This document shows, one piece after another, positions 10,289 through 20,025 of a stretch of 64,000 nt of DNA. The stretch's first letter is position 1, and every line of letters starts with the position of its first letter. The translations under genes were made by a program, and so were the position numbers. The notes beneath the pieces were generated by a model that had not been told where the DNA came from, searched no databases, and was given only the letters and a program-made list of their open reading frames with translations. The stretch spans positions 1 through 64,000 of the forward strand of contig JAZQEI010000021.1 of NCBI GenBank assembly GCA_045538935.1, in the 5' to 3' direction. This DNA comes from RGIG3013 sp045538935 (GTDB taxonomy: Bacteria; Bacillota; Clostridia; Oscillospirales; Acutalibacteraceae).

Positions 10289-10357
10289 TTCTTTCCCTCC
10301 TAAGATAACTTTACGGTTGATGTAATGGTCTTTATCAGCAAATTTAACGATGTTATA

Positions 10358-10738
10358 CTATTCATTTTTTAAAACCGTCCTTTCTTTGTGTTCTCGTTTG
10401 TTACGAGGGCAATTACATAGACCGAACAGTTCTTCATGTTTTTGAAAAAAGTCACATTCTGAACAGCTGCTGTCTTCATCGTTTTTTCCGTTATAGAATT
10501 CACATACATTTTGCATCGCCGTCGCTATGGGAATTCCTTCAGCCGTATAATGCGGTTCTTTTATGAAATCCGGATAAATAGGTATCGGATCATTAAACGG
10601 GCTTTCCCGTTCAAAGCTTTCATAATAGCCATACAACAATCGGAACGTTTTATCTGAGATAGTGATTTCCTTATATAAATCACCCTCTTTGGGCGTATGC
10701 GGTTGTTCTATGTCTTGTAATAGAGCTTTCGCTAACAT
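10358..10738 (-). CDS. Unidentified small protein with C-terminal Cys cluster
   Basis: I do not recognise this 126-residue protein. It has no signal peptide or membrane segment. The last third contains five Cys (EFYNG preceded by C, then CSECDFF, then LCNCP), which could bind a metal. AAAGGAG stands at good distance before the ATG. It is 69 bases upstream of the giant surface protein on the same strand, so the two may be co-transcribed. A terminator-like hairpin separates it from the regulator gene upstream. Confidence 0.6.
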   Translation of the reverse strand: MLAKALLQDIEQPHTPKEGDLYKEITISDKTFRLLYGYYESFERESPFNDPIPIYPDFIKEPHYTAEGIPIATAMQNVCEFYNGKNDEDSSCSECDFFQKHEELFGLCNCPRNKREHKERTVLKNE

Positions 10739-10769
10739 ATAATCTCCTTTCTGTCAAAGGGCAAAAAGA

Positions 10770-10818
10770 AAAACATCTGCCGTACTATTTGATGATAATA
10801 GTATAACAGATGTTTTTT
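10770..10818. terminator. Terminator after the two-HTH regulator
   Basis: AAAACATCTG (10770-10779) and CAGATGTTTT (10807-10816) form the outer stem, with ACTATT and AATAGT pairing inside. On the minus strand a run of T follows. It separates the regulator from the Cys-rich protein gene. Confidence 0.7.
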
Positions 10819-10896
10819 AGACTCGGTATCGCCAAAAATTAATTTTTTTGGCTATATTTTTTTAGGGTTTATATGTCCTTTTTTGCTAAAAAGTGG

Positions 10897-12144
10897 CTAT
10901 AATATGGCAGCAAAATCTTCTCTTGACATTCCTGTTTTGTTTGAAACATTGGTAACGGCTTGTTTTACAGCAGATATAGACATATTAAGTGATTCGGCTA
11001 TTTGACTGTTTTTAAAACCGAAAGCCGCCAGTTTAGCAACCTCACGTTCCTTAGGTGAAAGTGTAGTTGCTAAGTTCTTTCCACGAACAGAACTGCTGAG
11101 TTTTGTCCATCCCGCCATATAAATGTTGTATAAATCACGGACTTTATGCCACGCATCAATATCAACTCTTGTTATTCTTTGCTCTAAAAGCGAATCCAAA
11201 GTGCGACCATATTCTGCCAATATACCGAACAATTTATCAGGCAAAGCAAGCGCTAATGCACGGTCAATGTGGTATGTTGCTTGTTCTTTGTTACCACTGG
11301 TATGATAAATAGCAGCACAGGTCATTCTTAGATAGATTTCCGCAATGATTGAATTGTCTGCAACCGCTTGAGAAATCATTGGCTCAATCGTATTGGGTAT
11401 CATTGTAAGCAACGACAATCCCTGCACGCCCTGCAGTTCCAACTGCTTTGTAGCAAGACCATAGCCAACAGCATATAGATACTTGGCATAAAACACCTTT
11501 GCAGCAGGAAGAGCATCCTTATGCAACGGTTCAAAACGCCCTAATTTGAACCATTCAGGGAAGGAGGAGACATCATACAGAATACTGTCGATAGCTGTTA
11601 TTGAAAAGGAGATAATATCTCGGTCGGCTTCTGTTTTTGCAGGGGCTTCTGCTATATGTATCTTCGCCTGTCGCCACATATTGAGGTCGCCGCGCCAAAT
11701 AGCGCAAAGTCCCAAAAGCATACCTGCCGATATAACAGCATAAAAGCCTGAATGTTTATGAAGAAGATAATATGCGCTGTCATAAACTTTTTCAATATTA
11801 CCCTTAGAGTAGGCAATTTCAGCCTCCAAAAGAATCTGTGCTTCGGGATTACTTTCAAGTGCGGCTATACTTTTTTCGGCATTGCCGGGAACACTATACA
11901 AATCGGTCATATGCAAGAAAGGGGTTTTTCTCGGCATTGGCATATCTTTTTTTAATAAAGAAACCGTATTTTCTTTACTTGCTTTTGTTCTGCCATCAAT
12001 GGGCTTGTGTGTATTTTTAGGAATCATCCATGCCTTACCAAACCGTGTAGCACCTTCAACTTTTCCGTTGGCACATAGTGTTTGTAACCTTCTTGGTGAG
12101 ATTCCCCATTTTTTTGCCGTTTCAGTTATATTTAAATACTCCAT
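10897..12144 (-). CDS. Regulator with N-terminal MerR/Xis-like HTH and C-terminal LuxR HTH
   Basis: The 415-residue protein begins with a helix-turn-helix of the excisionase/MerR sort (ITETAKKWGISPRRLQTLC, residues about 6-24). It ends with a LuxR-type domain (LSPKEREVAKLAAFGFKNSQ). The middle 250 residues are helical and TPR-like, typical of a sensing or oligomerisation module. It is probably a DNA-binding transcription factor; two separate DNA-binding domains in one chain are uncommon. It lies between the pilus operon and the giant surface protein, all on the same strand, so control of these surface genes is a reasonable inference. It has its own promoter. Confidence 0.8.
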   Translation of the reverse strand: MEYLNITETAKKWGISPRRLQTLCANGKVEGATRFGKAWMIPKNTHKPIDGRTKASKENTVSLLKKDMPMPRKTPFLHMTDLYSVPGNAEKSIAALESNPEAQILLEAEIAYSKGNIEKVYDSAYYLLHKHSGFYAVISAGMLLGLCAIWRGDLNMWRQAKIHIAEAPAKTEADRDIISFSITAIDSILYDVSSFPEWFKLGRFEPLHKDALPAAKVFYAKYLYAVGYGLATKQLELQGVQGLSLLTMIPNTIEPMISQAVADNSIIAEIYLRMTCAAIYHTSGNKEQATYHIDRALALALPDKLFGILAEYGRTLDSLLEQRITRVDIDAWHKVRDLYNIYMAGWTKLSSSVRGKNLATTLSPKEREVAKLAAFGFKNSQIAESLNMSISAVKQAVTNVSNKTGMSREDFAAIL

Positions 12145-12200
12145 ACAATAACCTTTCTGATATAAAACATATCGTTCGCAAATGCGCTTATTACAATGTT

Positions 12201-12229
12201 ATTATACATCGTTTTAACGAACAATGCAA
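12201..12229 (-). promoter_or_regulatory. Promoter of the two-HTH regulator
   Basis: Read on the minus strand, TTGCAT (12224-12229) and a perfect TATAAT (12201-12206) are 17 bases apart. The start codon is about 57 bases downstream of the -10 box. Confidence 0.75.
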
Positions 12230-12260
12230 TATCTTTTTAAAAAATTATCAGGCAAATAAT

Positions 12261-12276
12261 TTTATGGTGTTCTCTT
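12261..12276 (+). repeat. 16-bp direct repeat, left copy
   Basis: TTTATGGTGTTCTCTT occurs here and again at 21019-21034 in the same orientation. The whole pilus operon lies between the copies. Flanking bases differ. Confidence 0.7.
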
Positions 12277-12325
12277 AGGGAAGACAATTTAATTTTAAGT
12301 TAAATTAACATGCATTAAATCAAGC

Positions 12326-12358
12326 AAAAACCGTGTATCAAATTGATACACGGTTTTT
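12326..12358 (-). terminator. Terminator of the pilus operon
   Basis: AAAAACCGTGTATCA and TGATACACGGTTTTT form a perfect 15-bp stem with a three-base loop just after the last sortase gene. The T run serves minus-strand transcription, and the symmetry allows both directions. Confidence 0.9.
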
Positions 12359-12376
12359 ATTTAATATCTATCTTCC

Positions 12377-12937
12377 TTATTTTCTTTCACATCTAACTGT
12401 TACACGCTGTTCGCCACCTTTGGTACAAGTGAACAACGTAAAATCCCAACCACCTGACTGCATATCCGATACTGCGGTTCCGTCTAAGGTTGTAATTTCA
12501 CAAACCTCATATAGATGCGACTTCCCGTAAGCATCAATAAATTCAACTTCATCGCCAATCACCAACTTGTTTAGCGAACCAAAATGGCTTTTATAATTGT
12601 GTGCGGCAATTATAATATCATTTGTATCAATGCTTCCTGTGTATCGACAGGGAGCAGATTTTAGGCGGGAATAATTCCATTCATCATACACAGGGAGTTC
12701 CACAGACAATTTTTCAATAATGACCTTACCGCAAAAAGCATCGCCCTCAACTGTGATTACAGGTGCATTGCTATCCATGTTTTCTTTCTGTGCATTATTA
12801 AATTTATCTAATATATTGGAAGCATTTTGTCCGGCATTTTTATCCTCGACAATATTATATACATACCATCCGCAAGCAATAAGGATAAGAATACAACCGA
12901 TGCTAAGAAAAACAACACCCTTATTTCTTTTTAGCAT
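12377..12937 (-). CDS. Sortase, small form (class uncertain)
   Basis: This 186-residue membrane-anchored transpeptidase has an N-terminal membrane segment (about residues 8-28). Its catalytic residues are visible as His in AAHNYKSHF, Cys in LFTCTKGG and Arg in VTVRCER. The Cys motif TCTKGGEQR differs from the class C sortase upstream, so it may be the housekeeping-type enzyme that attaches the finished fibre to the wall. Its ATG overlaps the end of the LPQTG gene by 17 bases, with GGAG nine bases before. It is the last gene of the pilus operon. Sortase identity is firm; the class is not. Confidence 0.85.
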   Translation of the reverse strand: MLKRNKGVVFLSIGCILILIACGWYVYNIVEDKNAGQNASNILDKFNNAQKENMDSNAPVITVEGDAFCGKVIIEKLSVELPVYDEWNYSRLKSAPCRYTGSIDTNDIIIAAHNYKSHFGSLNKLVIGDEVEFIDAYGKSHLYEVCEITTLDGTAVSDMQSGGWDFTLFTCTKGGEQRVTVRCERK

Positions 12938-13829
12938 TCTTTTTTACTCCAATTTCGTATATGCCCAGTGCGATTAATCCGACACCTGCAATCGCAATAA
13001 GAATAATAGGCCACCAATACTGACCGGTTTGCGGAAGTTTTTCGCCATTATAGGTATTTGTTACCACAAAACCGTTTGCTATATCTCCGCTATAATTAGC
13101 CTTATAATTGGCGACTGCGTTTTCCCTAACAGAGTAATTGCCGTCTTTCGAAACGCCTGTAAAAGTATGCGACCAACCATTTGATTCACTTAGTTTCGCC
13201 GTTGATACAACCGTAGAGCCATTAAGCAGTTCAATATTTATAGAATCGGGACGCTTTTTGGCGGCATTATTTTTGTCATCCCATTTTTTAACAACATATA
13301 TGCTTATTTCGTCAGGTTTACTATCCTCGATTTTTGGAACAGACGATACTTCATAATAAAGCTTTCCGCCCGACTCGTATGGCAAAAAAACAATATATGG
13401 ATTAAATGTATATTTACTGTCTTCGTCACAAAATACAACCCATATACCTAAATCCAAATTTGAAAAGGTTGCTTTACCGTTTTTCGACAATGTCGAAATT
13501 ACTTCGATTTGATTATTCTTGATATAATTTATAATGGATTTGGCAGATGATTCATCGGGAGAGTTTATAAGCCCAGAAACAGATATGCCCGAGTCTTCAA
13601 AAGCAGTTGTGGGATAATACCCGTTATTGTTTAATTGTGCCACTTGGCAAAGATAGACCGTTACATCGTTTATCTTGTTTTTGCTTTTATCCTCTAATGT
13701 TATACTTATGATTCCTTTTTCTTCTGCTGCGAAACAAGGAAGTGCTAAGCAACACAAGAGAACGACAGTCAATGTCATTACAAATATTCTTTTAAGATTT
13801 GTTATCATCTGTTTTTTCGCCGCCTTCAT
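12921..13829 (-). CDS. LPQTG-anchored pilus subunit with Cna-B domain
   Basis: The 302-residue protein has a signal peptide ending near CFAAEE and an N-terminal pilin-like region. A Cna-B-type domain follows (IYVVKKWDD through VTNTYNGE). The sorting signal is LPQTG, a hydrophobic stretch and KKNAKKK. The size suggests a minor or anchoring subunit. The start is uncertain: ATG at 13829 overlaps the sortase C gene by 38 bases, and a second ATG lies at 13808. Translational coupling with both neighbours is likely because it overlaps on each side. Confidence 0.85.
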   Translation of the reverse strand: MKAAKKQMITNLKRIFVMTLTVVLLCCLALPCFAAEEKGIISITLEDKSKNKINDVTVYLCQVAQLNNNGYYPTTAFEDSGISVSGLINSPDESSAKSIINYIKNNQIEVISTLSKNGKATFSNLDLGIWVVFCDEDSKYTFNPYIVFLPYESGGKLYYEVSSVPKIEDSKPDEISIYVVKKWDDKNNAAKKRPDSINIELLNGSTVVSTAKLSESNGWSHTFTGVSKDGNYSVRENAVANYKANYSGDIANGFVVTNTYNGEKLPQTGQYWWPIILIAIAGVGLIALGIYEIGVKKNAKKK

Positions 13830-14652
13830 TTGTACTTGCTATTTTCTTCTTGCGAATATCTCGTAATTTCTTTGCTGCAATAAAAACGATACATAATCCA
13901 ACTAAGGAGAATGTTATCAAATATTTCATATCAATGTTTAGAAGCTCATTGATAATTCCATCTTCTTTTGCAGAGAGGTCGTTTTCGTCAACTCGAACAC
14001 CACGCACTAAAAGGCGATGCGAATTTACGCCGTAGGGTGTACAAGTGACAAGAGTTACACAGTCCTTACCGCTTATCACATTAAGACGGGATACCTCATC
14101 AGGTTCTACGACAGAGACATCATCAATTTTGTATTCAAGAACCTCGTTTAACACATGAACATAGAATCGATCACCGAGTTTAAGGTGGTCGATATTGGTT
14201 AGTAATTTTGCAGATGGAAGTCCGGTATGTCCTGCAAGAACACAGTGCGTGTTTTTACCACCAACTGGCAGATGCGTTTCGGGAACGTGTCCAATACCTT
14301 TTTGCAACACATTTTCCTCTATTGTATGGTAAATAATCAAAGATACACTGATTTTCGGGATTTCAATATATCCCATTATACCATTGTCTGCCGCATTAAG
14401 AACATTTTCATAGGTTAAACCAAGCTCTTTGAGTTTTTCTTCATTTCCGCGATTCTCATTAAAAGCAACGGCATCTTTCATTGCTTCATTAAATTCTTCG
14501 GGTGTGGTAGAAGAAAACGCTTCTTTATATTCTCCAATGAGCTTATTGTTTAAGTGCTGATTGTATAAATTACTGACGGTAGGATAAAGAAAGAGGGAAA
14601 GACCGCAGAGGAATATAACCGCCACGATAATTGTCGGTAAATGTTTCTTCAT
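13792..14652 (-). CDS. Class C (pilus-polymerising) sortase
   Basis: This 286-residue enzyme should link pilin subunits by joining their sorting motif to a pilin Lys. It has an N-terminal membrane segment (residues about 8-26) and a C-terminal one (about 240-260), the two-anchor form typical of class C. The active site shows His in LAGHTGLP and Cys in TLVTCTPYG, with Arg in SHRLLVRG. GGAGGG lies just before the ATG. It sits directly downstream of the LPETG pilin gene, its likely substrate. Confidence 0.93.
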   Translation of the reverse strand: MKKHLPTIIVAVIFLCGLSLFLYPTVSNLYNQHLNNKLIGEYKEAFSSTTPEEFNEAMKDAVAFNENRGNEEKLKELGLTYENVLNAADNGIMGYIEIPKISVSLIIYHTIEENVLQKGIGHVPETHLPVGGKNTHCVLAGHTGLPSAKLLTNIDHLKLGDRFYVHVLNEVLEYKIDDVSVVEPDEVSRLNVISGKDCVTLVTCTPYGVNSHRLLVRGVRVDENDLSAKEDGIINELLNIDMKYLITFSLVGLCIVFIAAKKLRDIRKKKIASTNEGGEKTDDNKS

Positions 14653-14760
14653 AAGTCTTTCCCTCCTTTCAATTTATCATATTATCGAGTTTAGAAAAAG
14701 AAATAGCTTTGCGGGGTGGCTAAAGGAAATAAGTCGCTCCGTCAAAAGCGAATATTTCTT

Positions 14761-16470
14761 TTACGCCACACTACTTCTTTTTCTTGAAGTAAAAAAAGCA
14801 ACTGCACCTACCATCATAACGATACCGAGAACGGTGAAGATCGTGGTGCCCATACCACCGGTTTCGGGAAGAGCAGAACCGGGTTTGTTGGTGATTTCTG
14901 CCCATACAGTCAAAATAGATTCGGCAATACCATTGGTGTTTACAATGCTACCGATTTCACCTTCATGATGACCGGTAACCGTTAAGGTTCCAACAGAACC
15001 CAATTCACCGATTTGGTCAACAATTTCGATTTCAAACGGTGCGTCGGAAATAACATAACCATCGGGAGCTTTGGTTTCAACCAACTTGTACTTGCCTTCT
15101 GCAAGGCCAAAGATAGAAACATCACCGAGGTGACCGCCCATATTAAGATGAGCCAAGCTAATAGTAGCTTCACCTTCGTTGTGTGTTGTGAGTGTATCAA
15201 CAGAGCCGGTATTTCCCTCTGCGACAATATACTGAGTATAAGATGTTGTTGTATTTACACCACCAACTTCAACTTCATGCTCAGCATTTTTTGTGGTGAA
15301 TGTTATAAGTTGGTCGGGCTGACCTTCAACCACTCTGTAAAGCTGGAATTCTGCACCTGCCAAACGAACATTGGTCAAAACACCGTTTGTATCTTCGGCA
15401 AACTTTGTAAATACAAACTGATAAGAATATACATTAGCGACATCACTTACGTCACCTGTAGAAGCAATATCGGTGGGGTCGTTGCTATATGTAAGTTTTG
15501 CCGTGTTTTGATTTGCATTTTGCGCTTCAATCGCATTGGTTACTTTTGCATTGTACTCAATAGTGAGTTCATCACCGATTTCATATTTGGCTTCATCGTT
15601 CATAAGGTCGGTAAAATCAACCTTGAAATCAACGCCGGAACTTAAACCGGTTGTAGTAACAGAAAAACCGTCTTGGAGTTCTGTGTTGTTTTTGTATACT
15701 TTGATGCTATCAACATCCAATGCTAAGCCATCGTGCATAGAATCTTCAACAAAATAGGTGTAGTTTGTGTAAAGGGTATGAGACGGAACTGCTGTTGTGA
15801 TTTTGAATGTAACCGTATCACCGATGGAAACAGAGGTTCCTTTTCCGTACTCTTCATTGTGTTTTTTGATTTGTTTTAAAATTTGAGGACGGTTTGCCTT
15901 TAAAGTGATAACGGCATCCTTATTAACAGTGGAGAGCATAACTGCAGAACGAACAGCGCTACCTTCAAGAGTTGTGTTATCATATACAAGATAGTAGCCG
16001 TAGCTGAGGTCAGAAATACTTACTAAAGTTGCAGAGGAGGCTGCTGTAACTGTTTTAACAGGGGTGACAGTACCCTTTGCAACAATATAATCGTGCAATT
16101 TTTCTGCCACCTGAGAAAGTTCAAAGTTATTTCCGCCCGAATTCTTTTCTGCTAAAAACTCAACAGCACCTTGAACGTTACCGTTTGCTTTATCTTGTTC
16201 TACAACGCCGTTAGCACCGTAGAAGAAATCATAGAACGGAATCACGCCACCTTCTTCATACCAACTGTATGAAGTGTTGTCGCCGTTGGTAGTAGCATTG
16301 AAGATTTTGTAAACGTTGAACGTTTTTCCTGCTACTGTTGCGTTTGAGTTGTTGGGGTTTTGAATGGTAATGCTACCAGTTGCTTCTGCTGCAGAAACTG
16401 CAATAACAGCACAGCTGCATACCACACAAAGACATACGAGGACTGCCAAGATTTTTTTGATTGCTTTCAT
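14761..16470 (-). CDS. Major pilin backbone subunit, LPETG
   Basis: This SpaA-type fimbrial subunit of 569 residues has a signal peptide to about residue 28. Two or three Ig-like pilin domains follow, with the E-box-like VETKAPDGYVI near residue 480. The sorting signal is LPETGG, a membrane segment and SRKRSSVA. A Lys-rich stretch (LKQIKK) around residue 190 is a candidate for the pilin-linking Lys, but I cannot assign it. Position next to the class C sortase and the canonical motif support the backbone role. Confidence 0.9.
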   Translation of the reverse strand: MKAIKKILAVLVCLCVVCSCAVIAVSAAEATGSITIQNPNNSNATVAGKTFNVYKIFNATTNGDNTSYSWYEEGGVIPFYDFFYGANGVVEQDKANGNVQGAVEFLAEKNSGGNNFELSQVAEKLHDYIVAKGTVTPVKTVTAASSATLVSISDLSYGYYLVYDNTTLEGSAVRSAVMLSTVNKDAVITLKANRPQILKQIKKHNEEYGKGTSVSIGDTVTFKITTAVPSHTLYTNYTYFVEDSMHDGLALDVDSIKVYKNNTELQDGFSVTTTGLSSGVDFKVDFTDLMNDEAKYEIGDELTIEYNAKVTNAIEAQNANQNTAKLTYSNDPTDIASTGDVSDVANVYSYQFVFTKFAEDTNGVLTNVRLAGAEFQLYRVVEGQPDQLITFTTKNAEHEVEVGGVNTTTSYTQYIVAEGNTGSVDTLTTHNEGEATISLAHLNMGGHLGDVSIFGLAEGKYKLVETKAPDGYVISDAPFEIEIVDQIGELGSVGTLTVTGHHEGEIGSIVNTNGIAESILTVWAEITNKPGSALPETGGMGTTIFTVLGIVMMVGAVAFFTSRKRSSVA

Positions 16471-16519
16471 GTTTTTAACTCCTTTACGTTTAATACTTTT
16501 CGAAATTTTTGAAAGCGAA

Positions 16520-19500
16520 TTAATTGTAGCACCTCCTTTTTAGGAGATGATATATGTAAATGCCTGCGGCTATTGCAATAAGCATTAAGCCTATGGCATA
16601 AAACATACTTGTTCCTATACCGCCGGATTCGGGTAGATCAACGATCATACCGTTTTTAACAACTAAGTTATAAGCCGTTGTTCCGGCTTCGGCATAAAAA
16701 CTGTCTTCCACACTTACTGTGCCGTCTTCATTAATGGTGAAATAAATATATTCACTCATTTCCAAGTATCCGTTCGGCGCTTGTGTTTCGGTCAATCGGT
16801 ATCGAACACCGCATTTAAGGTTGTCGAAGATTAGCGTACCTGCATCGCCGGTTGTTGCCGTTTTTGCAACTTCGTTTGGAAGAACGTTTCCGTTTGCATC
16901 TACCGCTTCAAGTAAGAATGTAGCTCCTGTGAGCTGCTCGGTTTTCCAGAGATTTGTTTTGGTCAAACGGAGCATTACACGTTTGGTCGTATTGATAACT
17001 GTTAACAGCGTATTCTCATCGTCGTTTTCATCGGTGGATATTATCGGTAAGCCGTAGGACACCAACCAGTTTACAAAAGAGCCGTCCGCTTTTGCCATTT
17101 CACTTCCGATGGCTGTTTCTTTTACAGACCACGCAATTTTCGTTCCGTTAACATATACGGGAAGGTTTTCCCACGTGTATGTCCAGTTGTTGTCGGCATT
17201 CAAAACGGCTTGCGGTTCTACTCCGGCAATAACCGTTGTTACGAGCTTTCCGTTGGCTAATAGTTGCACCGTAACGTCTTGCCATTCTGACTTATTACAT
17301 TCCCAACTCTTTTGGGCGGTTACGGATGAGGAATCCGTGCTGTTTCCAACAATCAAAACACCGCTCATGTACCGAATCAGTTCGCTATTACCACTGAGTA
17401 TTCCAACTGTTCCCTCATCATCGGTATAGCCTATTTCGATGTCGCCGATAGGAGTATAGCCTGTGGGAGCGATTATTTCGCGAATGGTTATCGGACCAAT
17501 ATCGTAGCTGAAATCTTCGATACAAATTTCATAATATCCGTTTACATTGCCTTCGAGATTGGTGATCGTGCCGGTTTGAGGAGCGTATTCATATCGGTCG
17601 GTGCTTGAATTATATGTAAACTTAAGTGGGCTACCGTTTTGATATAAACGGAACACCGCGCCGCCTATGGATACTCCGGTTAAGCTATCTTGCTTTTTAA
17701 TGATAATGGAATCGCTTCTGTTGTAGATATTGGTGAACTCAGCACGTAAAACCTCGTCAACACCCTCGTCAAGAGCATAGGTCATACCTTTGACGGTTAA
17801 CGATGTTCCCGTACCGCTAATCGACTGATCGCCGTGGGCATCCATAACGGTATATTCCGAGAAAACACTGAAAGCCACAGAGCTATCGTTAAACTGATGG
17901 GGGTGTTCTGTAATTTCCCAATACTCTCCGTAATCAACATCGGTGATTTCCCACATATATTTATCGTTTACCGAATCATACGAAGTGTAGTTGTTCAGAT
18001 TAAGAACGGTATTGACACCTGTAGATACGTCGGTAGCATCAATATAAAAGTCCGACTTTGCTTCTGCAATCAGTTCTTTGTTTCCGGCAAAGGTTTTATA
18101 AACGTGTATTAAACCAACCTTTTTAACAAGCTTACCGTCAATATGCCAGGCATCGTCTTGACTTTTGAATACATACCAACGAATTGCATATTCTCGGTTA
18201 TTCAAATCTTCGGCTTTAACGGGAACGCCGTCAACAGAAAGATATCCGGTATTTGCATATTGAACCAACTGTTCGAAAACAAAAGCATCGCTTGGGAAAG
18301 CACTTAACCATACGCCATCTGTTCTTTCCCCGTATAATGCACGAATCTCTTGGTCTGCGCCGTAGGAATTATCTGAGGTTGTATCAGCAATTCCGTATTT
18401 ACTCTGTAGATTGTTGGTGTTAAGCGAGGTGTCCACTCCACCAACATAGGCTGCAAATATTTGTTTCGTGTATTTATTGGAGTCTTGTCCGGTAATATTA
18501 CCTTCGGTATCGACCGCTACCGAGTCGAATCGGATAAAGAAGGAGGCAGTCTGTTTCGCATTGTATTCCCAAACGGCCGTTAAATTCAGCAATGTAGTAT
18601 TGTTAGAATATTTAACAAGCTCTTCCCAAACAAGTTTTGTATTGGGTTGTATAATGGTATCGGCATTTCCAACTTTCCAACCTTTGAACTGAATAACACG
18701 GGTAAGTCCTGTGTTGTTCCCGTTAACCGTGCCCTGAACCGATTGTTGTGATACGTTTCGTACCGTAACCTCTGAATTTTCTGTATACTCATCTCTAATG
18801 GTTGTAGTTGCAAGTCCGGCGATTGTGGGCTTTGTTGAAACCGTTACTCCGCTTACTGTTGGGAATGCTACGTCATAATTAATATTGATATATGTCGGAG
18901 GGCCGAGCAGTCTTGCCTCAAAGGTGGTTTTCTTGTTTATCGTAACCGCCTGTTCAGAAGAATATGTATTATTTCCGTCTGACCATTCATAGTTGCCTGA
19001 CGGGAGTTTTACGGTTGTACCCGACCGGACATAATTTGTTACGGTTGTTCCATCGGGATATTTATATTCTACAGTATAGAAAGAGAAAGACGTGCTTGTT
19101 GCACTGCCGCCTTCAGGAATCAGACGAACATATTTAGTAGCCCTTGCAGTTGAATTTTGCTGCCTGTATCCAATGGTCGTCGTTACAGATGCTATTCCAA
19201 TATTACTCTTTGAATATGAACCATTTAATGATGATGCAACTGCAATATCAAACGAATTGTAGGCATAATTTGTGCCTAAAGCACCATTTACAAGTTCTAA
19301 AATATCCGACGTAGGCAAGACGCTGTCATATCGGGTTCCGTTTCTTTGGGTTGTAAACTCTAAAGAGCCAATGCACGTCCATTTTCCGTCAAGATATAAA
19401 TAGAAGTTTGCATGATAATTTGAAGTGTTTGGTTCCGTTTGGATATTAAACGTAGTTGTATTAGTTTGTGGTTTTTGTTCTGTATCGTCAACTGCCAAAG

Positions 19501-20002
19501 TGCCCATTGTGTTAATATTTTCGTTCAACACTATATTAGGAAGTTCATCTTCGTTTGAAATAGTGCTGTTGTACTTCGCTACGGTATCTTGTGTTAATGT
19601 AATAACTTCACCTGAATCAGAGTCGGCAGAGTTCAAATTTGCATTGAATGTAAGAGCCGAAGACATCGTATCAGTAATTACATTTTCAAGGGAATGGCTT
19701 TCACTATTTCCAAGTAGTGCAAGAATATGGTTAATGTCATTTTCTTTTAATAGAAGAATATAGCAGTTACCGTCGTGCGTATGAGCCGGTTTATTACAGA
19801 TAAGGAAATCGCCGTTATAACAACTATCATTATGGGTGTGTTCTTCAATTCCACATCGTACTTCCTGTTCTAACGCCACTGTGTAAGTGATATTTGTGCA
19901 AAACAAAAGAACACAGCAAGCGACACAAAACACCACGCAAACTGCATAAAAAACAATGCTTTTAATATTTAGTTGTCGTATGCTATTCTTAAAAGCATTC
20001 AT
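16520..20002 (-). CDS. Large LPESG-anchored pilus adhesin
   Basis: The protein has 1160 residues from the preferred ATG at 20002. A TTG six bases upstream is less likely, since the ribosome site GAGTG fits the ATG. It starts with an export membrane segment, then a His/Cys motif pair (EEHTHNDSCY and PAHTHDGNCY) seen in other clostridial wall proteins. A repeat-rich middle and several Cna-B-like modules follow, one ending AEFTNIY and another containing ETQAPNGYL. It ends in LPESGG, a hydrophobic segment and KRRCYN. The position, just after the signal-peptidase-like gene, suggests a tip or ancillary pilin. Confidence 0.87.
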   Translation of the reverse strand: MNAFKNSIRQLNIKSIVFYAVCVVFCVACCVLLFCTNITYTVALEQEVRCGIEEHTHNDSCYNGDFLICNKPAHTHDGNCYILLLKENDINHILALLGNSESHSLENVITDTMSSALTFNANLNSADSDSGEVITLTQDTVAKYNSTISNEDELPNIVLNENINTMGTLAVDDTEQKPQTNTTTFNIQTEPNTSNYHANFYLYLDGKWTCIGSLEFTTQRNGTRYDSVLPTSDILELVNGALGTNYAYNSFDIAVASSLNGSYSKSNIGIASVTTTIGYRQQNSTARATKYVRLIPEGGSATSTSFSFYTVEYKYPDGTTVTNYVRSGTTVKLPSGNYEWSDGNNTYSSEQAVTINKKTTFEARLLGPPTYININYDVAFPTVSGVTVSTKPTIAGLATTTIRDEYTENSEVTVRNVSQQSVQGTVNGNNTGLTRVIQFKGWKVGNADTIIQPNTKLVWEELVKYSNNTTLLNLTAVWEYNAKQTASFFIRFDSVAVDTEGNITGQDSNKYTKQIFAAYVGGVDTSLNTNNLQSKYGIADTTSDNSYGADQEIRALYGERTDGVWLSAFPSDAFVFEQLVQYANTGYLSVDGVPVKAEDLNNREYAIRWYVFKSQDDAWHIDGKLVKKVGLIHVYKTFAGNKELIAEAKSDFYIDATDVSTGVNTVLNLNNYTSYDSVNDKYMWEITDVDYGEYWEITEHPHQFNDSSVAFSVFSEYTVMDAHGDQSISGTGTSLTVKGMTYALDEGVDEVLRAEFTNIYNRSDSIIIKKQDSLTGVSIGGAVFRLYQNGSPLKFTYNSSTDRYEYAPQTGTITNLEGNVNGYYEICIEDFSYDIGPITIREIIAPTGYTPIGDIEIGYTDDEGTVGILSGNSELIRYMSGVLIVGNSTDSSSVTAQKSWECNKSEWQDVTVQLLANGKLVTTVIAGVEPQAVLNADNNWTYTWENLPVYVNGTKIAWSVKETAIGSEMAKADGSFVNWLVSYGLPIISTDENDDENTLLTVINTTKRVMLRLTKTNLWKTEQLTGATFLLEAVDANGNVLPNEVAKTATTGDAGTLIFDNLKCGVRYRLTETQAPNGYLEMSEYIYFTINEDGTVSVEDSFYAEAGTTAYNLVVKNGMIVDLPESGGIGTSMFYAIGLMLIAIAAGIYIYHLLKRRCYN

Positions 20003-20025
20003 TACCAATCACTCTTTAAGGATTT

